The notes under the pieces: model-generated
What the model was told of the DNA's origin: nothing
Database searches by the model: none
The model's input: the letters and a program-made list of their open reading frames with translations, nothing else
Assembly (NCBI GenBank): GCA_027063585.1
Contig: JAMORM010000012.1
Span: 1-12,855 of the forward strand
Reading direction: 5' to 3'
Source of the DNA: Sulfurimonas sp.
GTDB lineage: Bacteria > Campylobacterota > Campylobacteria > Campylobacterales > Sulfurimonadaceae
DNA length: 12,855 bases
Part shown: piece by piece, positions 6,804-12,855 of the stretch
How positions within the stretch are numbered: the first letter of the stretch is position 1
Layout: the number at the start of each line of letters is the position of its first letter
Translations under genes and position numbers: made by a program

Positions 6804-8729
6804 CTATAAACTGATTAATGGAAGAAGTTCCGAGAAAACAACTGCTCTTTTTGCTTCAACATCTAACATTTTAAAAACAAGAAGGGCTATATTTTTATCA
6901 ATATTTGAAACTAATTTATTTAAAGGCATTAATTTTTCTCTTGGATTTTCGTTTGTAAATCTGCTATATGCTGTATATGGTTCTTGTTTACAAAGCGCAA
7001 AATATATTTTACGACCAAGTTCAAAAAGTTCAAATTCTTCATTGTTTCCGGTTTTTTTAATTTTATTGATGTTTAAATTAATGTCTATATTCTTTGTGCG
7101 TAAATATGCTTGTAACTGCATATAAAAACCAATATATGCATGAGAGTATTGTGATAAGACTCTGTCATGAAACTTTTCAAATGATTCATTCTTCAAACGC
7201 AGTTTTTTATATTCCAACATAAGTGTTTCAACAAAATATTTAGAAAATTTCAGTGGAGCAGATTTGATAACGGTGTAACCGTTTTTACCTTCACTTACAA
7301 TCTTTCCTCCTATGGTTATATGGACTCCGTCTTCGGTTTGTCCGTTAACCTTTGCTTTACAGCCTTCAAAACCAATATCCCCTATTTCATGAGTGCCACA
7401 GCCTTTGACACAAGCCGACCAATACATTCTTACTCTACCGGATTCGAGCGGAACTTTAGTGCTTAAATACTCAGCCATTTCAATTGCATCTTCTTTATTT
7501 TCTATAACACCAAAAGCACAATGTTTTGTTCCTGCACAGGCGACAAGATTGTTAAAATAAGGTGTATTTATATTTTTGTATTTTGTAAAAAATGAATCTT
7601 GTAAAAATCCGGTCGTATCTTTGACACCTAAAATATAAATATTTTGTTCAACACTGAATCTAATTTCGCCATTGCCGTGGACTTGGCTAAGTTCAGCTAC
7701 TTTGATAAGGTCACTTCCTGCAAAGATTCCAGAAGGTACGATAACCTGTATACCAAATGAACCATTACGAAGCTGGATTTTTCCATGCTCAGAATCTACC
7801 GGATTCATCTGCGTCATTGTCTCACCTGCTGTGTTAAAGTTAATGCCCGCGATTTTTCGAATTGCCGCAGAAATTTCAGATATTCCAACAGCTTCGATGA
7901 GAAAGTGAAGTCTGTTTTTATTTCTGTTGTCTCTAAAACCGTATTTTTTGAAGATTTCAATAAGAGCACCGTAAGCCTTTAAAACTTCTTCTTCATTTGA
8001 CAAAAATATATCTGCATCTTTGGCAATTATGCCAACTCTGCCGCCAAGGAACATGTTATAGCCGTATACTCCATCTTTTTGTGCAAGAACGAGAGAACAG
8101 TCATGTCCAAAAACATTACATCTGTTTGCAAGCGAACCTGTAATTCCTGTATTGAATTTTCTTGGAAGTGTAGAAATCCAGTCAGGATTTTTTAAAAAAG
8201 TTTTTTCAATTTTTTTCAGTAAATTATATGAAGGAAGTATATTGTCAAAGCCGTCTTTGTCAAGTGGGTCTGTGACTATATTTCTAAAGTTGTCTACACC
8301 TGTTTGGTAAGAGGTGAGTCCAACTGAATCAAGACCAGCTAAAATCGCAGGCATATTTTCAATGTTTAAAAAACGAAGCTCAATCTGTGCTCTTGTTGTA
8401 ATGTCAATGTAATCTTGACCGAACTCTTTTGCAATTTCTCCAATTTTTCTTGCCTGAACTGCACTAAGATGCCCGCCTGCAACTCTGACTCTCATCATAA
8501 ACTGTTTAGGGGTTTGTCCGTCTTTATCAAAGATACCAAAACATTTTAAAAAATATTTTTTATCTTCATCGGGGATAGAATCATATCCTTCTTTTGCATA
8601 CTGTGCTATCTTTTGGAAAGCTTGTATGGGGTTTTTAAGATCTTTGACTTTTTCAATTTTATTTACTTTTTTATTTCTAGCTTCGTATGCTTTTTCTAAT
8701 ACTTGTAATTGCAAAATATTCTCCATCAT
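6804..8729 (-). CDS. nirA: Siroheme-dependent assimilatory nitrite reductase (ferredoxin type)
   Basis: A 641-residue cytosolic enzyme of the nitrite/sulfite reductase family, predicted to reduce nitrite to ammonium with six electrons. The first ferredoxin-like repeat is at about 70-155 (MMRVRVAGGHLSAVQ, ITTRAQIELRFL, GLTSYQTGVDNFRN). The second is at about 310-380, ending in EIRFSVEQNIYI. The 4Fe-4S/siroheme cysteines are C398 and C404 (CAGTKHC) and C440 and C444 (CVKGC). Two sirohaem-domain halves flank them. Cyanobacterial NirA is about 510 residues, so the last roughly 110 residues are an extra tail. Sulfite reductase is the alternative; the nitrate transporter remnant and FNT channel argue for nitrite. 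The start is a double ATG, 5 bp after the transporter-remnant stop, and the Shine-Dalgarno (GGAAG) lies inside that remnant. All expected cluster ligands are present. Confidence 0.88.
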   Translation of the reverse strand: MMENILQLQVLEKAYEARNKKVNKIEKVKDLKNPIQAFQKIAQYAKEGYDSIPDEDKKYFLKCFGIFDKDGQTPKQFMMRVRVAGGHLSAVQARKIGEIAKEFGQDYIDITTRAQIELRFLNIENMPAILAGLDSVGLTSYQTGVDNFRNIVTDPLDKDGFDNILPSYNLLKKIEKTFLKNPDWISTLPRKFNTGITGSLANRCNVFGHDCSLVLAQKDGVYGYNMFLGGRVGIIAKDADIFLSNEEEVLKAYGALIEIFKKYGFRDNRNKNRLHFLIEAVGISEISAAIRKIAGINFNTAGETMTQMNPVDSEHGKIQLRNGSFGIQVIVPSGIFAGSDLIKVAELSQVHGNGEIRFSVEQNIYILGVKDTTGFLQDSFFTKYKNINTPYFNNLVACAGTKHCAFGVIENKEDAIEMAEYLSTKVPLESGRVRMYWSACVKGCGTHEIGDIGFEGCKAKVNGQTEDGVHITIGGKIVSEGKNGYTVIKSAPLKFSKYFVETLMLEYKKLRLKNESFEKFHDRVLSQYSHAYIGFYMQLQAYLRTKNIDINLNINKIKKTGNNEEFELFELGRKIYFALCKQEPYTAYSRFTNENPREKLMPLNKLVSNIDKNIALLVFKMLDVEAKRAVVFSELLPLISL

Positions 8730-8734
8730 TTAAT

Positions 8735-9041
8735 TTATATTCTTCCACCAGCTGCAATACCCCAGGTAGTTCTCCATCTTGTTTTGACTAATGAGATACC
8801 CATGATAGCAACAAGAACAACACTGGCAAATATCATAAAGCTTGCTGAGTATCCGTCAAAGGCGTCTTTACTCCAACCAAGCGGTTTGATAAGTGCTGTA
8901 CCGCCAAGACCACCGGCAGCACCGATTATCCCGGTCATAATACCGATATCTTTACCAAACCTCTGAGGTACCAGTTGAAATGCTCCATTTGCCATAATGA
9001 AAAAAAGTACTATGTCCTTTAAGGGCTTTAAAATTTGCCAT
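8735..9041 (-). pseudogene. NasA/NarK-type nitrate transporter remnant with large internal deletion
   Basis: The 3' part (minus strand, from about 9001) encodes GAFQLVPQRFGKDIGIMTG followed by GAAGGLGG, a transmembrane stretch and TRWRTTWGIAAGGRI. This is the C-terminal end of an assimilatory MFS nitrate transporter (NasA/NarK). The 5' end is also present: GGAG as Shine-Dalgarno, then ATG at 9041 opening MANFKALKGH, which resembles the N-terminus of this family. Between them roughly 250-300 residues are missing. The N-terminal piece is out of frame with the C-terminal piece and runs FFHYGKW to an early stop. A 111-codon frame can also be read from ATG 9070, but it lacks a Shine-Dalgarno and would carry only two or three membrane segments. 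Intact family members have 12 segments and about 400 residues or more, so no working transporter is expected. Its 3' end still carries the nirA ribosome binding site. Confidence 0.85.
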
Positions 9042-9071
9042 ATTATATTCTCCAGATTAATTAATAGCATA

Positions 9072-9077
9072 AGTATA
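9072..9077 (-). promoter_or_regulatory. Candidate -10 box of the transporter-remnant/nirA operon
   Basis: TATACT reads on the minus strand at 9077-9072, about 31 bp before ATG 9041. The -35 position is poor (TATTTA at 9100-9095), as expected for an activator-dependent promoter. The palindrome at 9109-9125 is centred exactly 40 bp upstream of this box. Confidence 0.5.
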
Positions 9078-9108
9078 GTTTAAAATATACTCAATAAATA
9101 GGAATAAG

Positions 9109-9125
9109 TGATTAAAATATAATCA
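9109..9125. promoter_or_regulatory. 17-bp palindromic operator, copy 2 (upstream of transporter remnant/nirA)
   Basis: TGATTAAAATATAATCA has arms TGATTA and TAATCA around five bases. It matches copy 1 at 16 of 17 positions and sits at the same distance (40 bp, centre to -10 box). It probably binds a nitrogen- or nitrite-responsive activator shared by the two promoters. The identity of that protein cannot be read from this window, where no regulator gene is present. Confidence 0.6.
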
Positions 9126-9342
9126 ATGTATTTTAAAAGAGTGCTAGTTGTGAAATACAGCATTCGGTTTTACTAGAATACTTGCAGAGCTGTATGCAAA
9201 AAAATAAGAAAAACGGTAAAGAAAAAATAAAAAATATATGATGAAAAATGCTTGAATTTTGTTTAAATATATTATATTTCAATAAGCAATTGTAAAGAAA
9301 GATTATATTAAGATGTTTACATATAATTATATCGGCAGGGAA
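9126..9342. other. Divergent intergenic region between nirA locus and c-di-GMP sensor gene
   Basis: I see no gene here. An inverted repeat ATACAGC (9155-9161) / GCTGTAT (9189-9195) with a 27-base loop has no known role. A plus-strand promoter candidate is TTGAAT (9252-9257) and TATATT (9273-9278) with a 15-bp spacer, which is short. The tract 9197-9240 is A-rich. A minus-strand open frame over 9133-9348 is low-complexity and has no recognisable protein. Confidence 0.4.
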
Positions 9343-11571
9343 ATGCAAAAAAATTTTATCTTTTTTATCTTTATCTTTATTTTTTCATCTTTTTTATATG
9401 CGGGGAACACGCAGCATATCAAGATATGTGTTGATCCGAATTGGAAGCCTTTTGAATGGATTGATAAAGAAGGGAATTATGCCGGTATGGGGCATGACTT
9501 TTTGGAAGCTTTTTTAAAAGGCAGCGGCATTAAAGTAGAGCTTTACAACACAAAAAGCTGGGCAGAGAGCATTGAAGCAATTAAAGAGGGGAAATGTGAT
9601 GTTTTGCCGATGGCAGGGATTACACAAGAAAGAAAAAAGTTTTTAAATTTTACTAAATCTTACTATTACGCTCCTTATGTTGTTGCAACAACAAGCGACA
9701 AAGTCTTTATAGATGATATACGTAGGAGATTAGACAAAACTTATGGAGTTGTAGAAAATTCTGCCGTGTTTGATGATTTAAAAAAACTCTATCCAAATAT
9801 AAAACTTGTTGCCGTTGAGAATGTTCTTGAAGGACTGCAAAGCGTTTTAGATGGGAAGCTTTACGGTTTTATAAATATGGCACCGACAATAGCTTATAAT
9901 ATGCAAGAACATGCAATTATAGATATAAAAATAAGTGCGAAACTCTCGACCGGTTACAGATTGGCAGTTGCCGTGAAAAAAGATAAAACACAACTCTATA
10001 CTACACTTGCTAAACTTGTGGATAAACTCGATGAAAATACTAAAACGCAGATTGAGATGCGATGGCTCTCTCTTATAAAAGAAGAACGTGTTGATTATTC
10101 ATTAATTTATAAAATACTTTTTGTGTTTGTATTTATACTTTTAGCGCTTGTATATAGACACTTTACACTTAAGCGGCTCAATCATGCACTTGAAAAAAAG
10201 GTAGAAGAAAAAACACAACAACTGCGAAAACTCAATCAAGAGCTCGAAGAAAAAGTTATAAGTAAAACACAAGAGTTAATGCACCGGTCAAATTATGATC
10301 TTTTAACGGGGTTGCCAAACAGAGTTTTATTCCTAGATAGATTAGACAAAGCGATTGAAAATGCGAAAAAACACAACAAAATAGTCGGACTAATTTTTAT
10401 TGATATTGATAAATTTCAAAATATTAATGAATCATTCGGTTACAACGTCGGAGATGAAGTTTTGCAGGAGATTTCACATAAACTTTTAAAACTAATAGGA
10501 GAATCAGACACACTTTCACGACTCAGTGGTGATGAATTAACGGTAATCGTTGAAAATCCTGAAAATATAGATATGATTACACAGCTTGTGCATCGTATTT
10601 TAGAGCTTTCTAAAAAGCCGATTCTTGTTGGGAAAGAAAATCTATATATTTCTGTGAGTGTAGGTGTTAGTCTTTATCCCAGAGATGCGCATACAAGTAA
10701 AGATATTTTGAAAAATGCAGATGCGGCAATGCATAGAGCAAAAGAGAATGGAAGAAATAATTTTCAATACTACTCTGCAAGTTTAACACAGCAGGCAAGT
10801 GAGCGTTTAAAGACACAAATATCGCTGATTAAAGCAATTGAAAACGAAGAGTTTGTAGTTTATTATCAACCGCAGATTGATATAACAAATCATAAACTGC
10901 TCGGTATGGAAGCCTTAGTCCGATGGCAAAAAGGGGATGCAATGGTCTCTCCGGCAGAGTTTATCCCTTTAGCCGAGGAGACGGGTATTATTGTTGAAAT
11001 AGACAGACTTGTTATGGAAATGGCGATAAAACAATTTGCCAAGTGGTGTGAGGCAGGGTTGGAACCGGGAACATTATCGCTCAATTTGGCAGTAAAACAT
11101 TTAGAGAGTGATTTTTTTATAACGATGCTGCGCAAAAAAATAGAAAAATATAATTTTCAAATAGAGCGGTTAGAACTTGAAGTAACAGAGAGTGATTTAA
11201 TGAGAGATGCAAACAAAGCAATTCGAGATTTAAATGCTATACATGCTTTGGGTATTCATATAGCCCTTGATGATTTCGGGACGGGTTATTCTTCTTTTGC
11301 ATATTTGAAAAAACTTCCTATTGACAAGCTGAAAATTGACCAGTCGTTTGTTCGGGATATTCCTGAAGATGAGGAAGATAGCGCTATTGTAAAAGCTATT
11401 ATAGCCATGGCAAAAAGTTTAGGGCTAACAACTGTAGCTGAAGGTGTTGAAACTGAGTCACAAAAAGAGTTTTTATATGCCAACGGATGCGAAAATATTC
11501 AAGGGTACCTCTACTCAAAACCGATTCCTGCTCAGGAAATGGAACATTTCATAAAATCTTTTAATGCTTAA
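9343..11571 (+). CDS. Membrane c-di-GMP phosphodiesterase: periplasmic solute-binding domain, degenerate GGDEF, EAL
   Basis: Start chosen at ATG 9343, because it begins a clean signal peptide (MQKNFIFFIF...FLYAG) and has AGGG just before it. An upstream in-frame ATG at 9313 would add 10 residues to the signal; numbering below counts from 9313. An SBP_bac_3 solute-binding domain (about 35-255, opening IKICVDPNWKPFEWI) lies in the periplasm. A membrane helix (about 264-282) and a coiled coil (about 287-322) follow. The GGDEF domain (325-487) has SGDEL for GGDEF and lacks the RxxD I-site (GESD instead), so it is not expected to make c-di-GMP. The EAL domain (500-750) keeps its catalytic set: EAL at 533-535, N591, E623, DDFGTGYSS at 653-661, K674 and E710. 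The prediction is a c-di-GMP phosphodiesterase controlled by a small periplasmic ligand, perhaps an amino acid. The ligand is unknown. Confidence 0.9.
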   Translation: MQKNFIFFIFIFIFSSFLYAGNTQHIKICVDPNWKPFEWIDKEGNYAGMGHDFLEAFLKGSGIKVELYNTKSWAESIEAIKEGKCDVLPMAGITQERKKFLNFTKSYYYAPYVVATTSDKVFIDDIRRRLDKTYGVVENSAVFDDLKKLYPNIKLVAVENVLEGLQSVLDGKLYGFINMAPTIAYNMQEHAIIDIKISAKLSTGYRLAVAVKKDKTQLYTTLAKLVDKLDENTKTQIEMRWLSLIKEERVDYSLIYKILFVFVFILLALVYRHFTLKRLNHALEKKVEEKTQQLRKLNQELEEKVISKTQELMHRSNYDLLTGLPNRVLFLDRLDKAIENAKKHNKIVGLIFIDIDKFQNINESFGYNVGDEVLQEISHKLLKLIGESDTLSRLSGDELTVIVENPENIDMITQLVHRILELSKKPILVGKENLYISVSVGVSLYPRDAHTSKDILKNADAAMHRAKENGRNNFQYYSASLTQQASERLKTQISLIKAIENEEFVVYYQPQIDITNHKLLGMEALVRWQKGDAMVSPAEFIPLAEETGIIVEIDRLVMEMAIKQFAKWCEAGLEPGTLSLNLAVKHLESDFFITMLRKKIEKYNFQIERLELEVTESDLMRDANKAIRDLNAIHALGIHIALDDFGTGYSSFAYLKKLPIDKLKIDQSFVRDIPEDEEDSAIVKAIIAMAKSLGLTTVAEGVETESQKEFLYANGCENIQGYLYSKPIPAQEMEHFIKSFNA

Positions 11572-11653
11572 TATTTAAACAAATTCCTGCCTATTACTGA
11601 TAATTATTTGTGTAAAATATAAATAATTTAAATAAAAAGGGCAACAGATAATT

Positions 11654-11761
11654 ATGCAAACACCACTAGGAGTCTGTCGGACTCCTAGGGAAGCAATAGC
11701 ACATCATAAGGTAGTGCATGAAGGTGTTGAACATAAAGAAAAAGAGGCTATTAGGTTATAA
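11654..11761 (+). CDS. Possible 35-residue small protein, unrecognised
   Basis: ATG 11654 opens a 35-codon frame ending TAA at 11759-11761. The product starts MQTPLGVCRTPREAIAHHK and continues with a charged, His/Glu/Lys-rich stretch (VVHEGVEHKEKEAIRL). An AAGGG lies about 13 bp upstream, too far for a good Shine-Dalgarno. The hairpin at 11666-11688 lies inside it and accounts for the residues LGVCRTPR. I know no family for it. It may be a chance frame over a repeat. Confidence 0.2.
   Translation: MQTPLGVCRTPREAIAHHKVVHEGVEHKEKEAIRL
11666..11688. repeat. Strong hairpin, REP-like palindrome
   Basis: Arms CTAGGAGTC (11666-11674) and GACTCCTAG (11680-11688) pair perfectly around loop TGTCG. 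It is much richer in G and C than its surroundings. No T-run follows on either strand, so it is not a standard intrinsic terminator. The form, a lone GC-rich palindrome in an intergenic region, is that of REP or MITE-type repeats. That reading is inference, since only one copy is in the window. Confidence 0.6.
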
Positions 11762-11821
11762 GTCAAAATAATGATATTTTATGTTACAATAAATTAAACC
11801 AAAATTATGGCGGTGATAATT

Positions 11822-12415
11822 ATGCAAGGATGTGAACAATATCAATATTATATATTTTTAGTTGTGGCGCTATTGTTGGTGAGTCTTTTTTTTAATTTGA
11901 AGTATAGACAAAACATTCAAAAGCGTCAAGAAAATGAAAATATATTAATAAAAAATGCCTATTATCATCCTGTTACTTCATTGCCAAATAAAGAAAATAT
12001 TAAAATTGTGATTTCTGAACAAATAGACAGAGCGCTGAGACATGATAAGTCTTTTCTAATTATGTTGATAAAAATAAAAAATTATCATGAGGTTAAGCTA
12101 CATTCTAAAGTTTTAGCAAAAGAATTTATGCTAGAAGCGAGCAACAGATTATTACAAAGTACGCGTGATGAAGATATCATCGGACAGATTAGTGATGATA
12201 CTTTTATTGTTGTTTTTAATGAATATTTAGAAGAAGAAAACTATAGTATTGTGCTTAAAAGAGTGGAAGAATCTTTTACAGAAGCACCGGAACTCAATAC
12301 TAAATATAATATAGATTTCAAAATTTCTATAGGTATATGTAAGTACCCAGATGAAGCAAGTGATGGAGAATCATTAATAGAAAAAGCAAGAAATGAGGCT
12401 ATTAATATAGACTAA
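11822..12415 (+). CDS. Small membrane-anchored degenerate GGDEF protein with retained I-site motif
   Basis: Start chosen at ATG 11822, because GGCGGTGAT just upstream is an excellent Shine-Dalgarno; an in-frame ATG at 11807 precedes it and has none. The product is 197 residues. One N-terminal membrane helix (YYIFLVVALLLVSLFF) is followed by a short charged linker and a GGDEF-like domain opening YHPVTSLPNKENI (family DxLTGLPNR). The active-site motif is SDDTF instead of GGDEF, losing the glycines and the catalytic Glu, so cyclase activity is not expected. RDED sits exactly where the inhibitory RxxD site belongs (six residues before the S of SDDTF), so c-di-GMP binding remains possible. The C-terminus stops at ARNEAINID and lacks the usual AK-GRN end, so the domain is slightly short. 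It lies 67 bp upstream of pyrH and downstream of the EAL gene. Confidence 0.8.
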   Translation: MQGCEQYQYYIFLVVALLLVSLFFNLKYRQNIQKRQENENILIKNAYYHPVTSLPNKENIKIVISEQIDRALRHDKSFLIMLIKIKNYHEVKLHSKVLAKEFMLEASNRLLQSTRDEDIIGQISDDTFIVVFNEYLEEENYSIVLKRVEESFTEAPELNTKYNIDFKISIGICKYPDEASDGESLIEKARNEAINID

Positions 12416-12448
12416 AGCTTCCAAAGCAAAACAAAAGCCAGTTTTAAG

Positions 12449-12454
12449 TATAAT
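12449..12454 (+). promoter_or_regulatory. Candidate -10 box of pyrH
   Basis: A perfect TATAAT at 12449-12454 lies 28 bp before the pyrH start. No convincing -35 hexamer is seen, which is common in Campylobacterota promoters. AAAAGG, 7 bp before ATG 12483, is the Shine-Dalgarno. Confidence 0.5.
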
Positions 12455-12470
12455 ACTCAGATTTTTATAA

Positions 12471-12855
<385 letters not shown>

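Larger units (their letters stand above)
11572..11821. other. Intergenic region with hairpin, small ORF and direct repeat
   Basis: About 250 bp separate the two c-di-GMP genes. The stretch contains a 9-bp-stem hairpin, a 35-codon ORF, a 13-bp direct repeat, and a candidate -10 box (TACAAT, 11785-11790) 31 bp before the next gene. No terminator with a T-run follows the EAL gene. Confidence 0.5.
11647..11827 (+). repeat. 13-bp direct repeat bracketing the hairpin region
   Basis: GATAATTATGCAA occurs at 11647-11659 and again at 11815-11827, 168 bp apart. Both copies contain ATG CAA: the first opens the 35-codon ORF and the second is the start of the GGDEF-like gene. It could be a target duplication around a small inserted element, or a copied gene start. 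Such a match by chance in 250 AT-rich bases is unlikely but not excluded. Confidence 0.4.

Noticed and set aside
7672..8966. Plus-strand open frames opposite nirA and the transporter remnant
   Set aside because: They are antisense shadows of conserved coding sequence, with no ribosome binding sites or recognisable families.
8735..9070. 111-residue protein from ATG 9070 as a real small membrane protein
   Set aside because: It has no Shine-Dalgarno, its first residues are translated leader DNA, and the rest is only the tail of a nitrate transporter. The proper start with GGAG is at 9041 in another frame.
9155..9195. Inverted repeat as a regulatory element of the EAL gene
   Set aside because: The arms are only 7 bp with a 27-base loop; this is too weak to claim a function, so it is only mentioned in the intergenic entry.
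9133..9348. 71-codon minus-strand open frame between the divergent genes
   Set aside because: Phe/Ile-rich, low-complexity translation of an A/T-rich tract, overlapping the start of the EAL gene, with no Shine-Dalgarno and no recognisable domain.
11666..11688. Hairpin as the terminator of the EAL gene
   Set aside because: No T-run follows on either strand, and it lies about 95 bp past the stop codon.

Overview
The window looks like a piece of a Campylobacterota (epsilonproteobacterial) chromosome, most like Sulfurimonas or a close relative. This is judged from the AT-rich base composition, tightly packed genes, family-level resemblance of the proteins and the mix of c-di-GMP proteins with a nitrogen locus. 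No database search was possible, so the genus is an inference.

Left part, minus strand (about 5880 down to 1): a tightly spaced series of genes reading leftward. It begins with the wreck of a PP2C phosphatase domain that runs in frame into an apparently intact Ser/Thr protein kinase with a C-terminal membrane anchor. Next come an unrecognised 437-residue protein with a possible YbjN/CesT-like domain, a cytosolic HtrA-like serine protease carrying a zinc ribbon and a second possible YbjN-like domain, an M3 oligopeptidase, and an endonuclease/exonuclease/phosphatase-fold protein cut by the window edge. Gaps are 3-11 bp, and the last pair overlaps by 4 bp.

Middle part, minus strand (9125 down to 5890): a nitrate/nitrite assimilation locus. 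It holds the remains of a NasA/NarK nitrate transporter with its middle deleted, an intact-looking siroheme nitrite reductase (nirA), and an intact FNT-family nitrite/formate channel. Two nearly identical 17-bp palindromes (TGATTA-N5-TAATCA) lie upstream of the transporter remnant and of the FNT gene. Each is centred exactly 40 bp upstream of a candidate -10 box, so this looks like a shared activator site. PP2C-kinase fusions are known beside nasA and nirB in other proteobacteria (for example Pseudomonas), so the broken fusion gene probably belonged to this locus. The locus appears to have lost nitrate uptake and the phosphatase while keeping nitrite uptake, nitrite reduction and the kinase.

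Right part, plus strand (9343 to the end): a membrane-bound periplasmic-binding/degenerate GGDEF/EAL protein, predicted to be a c-di-GMP phosphodiesterase that senses a periplasmic solute. A 250-bp intergenic stretch follows, with a strong REP-like hairpin, a 35-codon ORF and a 13-bp direct repeat. Then come a small membrane-anchored degenerate GGDEF protein that keeps an I-site motif, and the start of pyrH (UMP kinase), which runs off the window.
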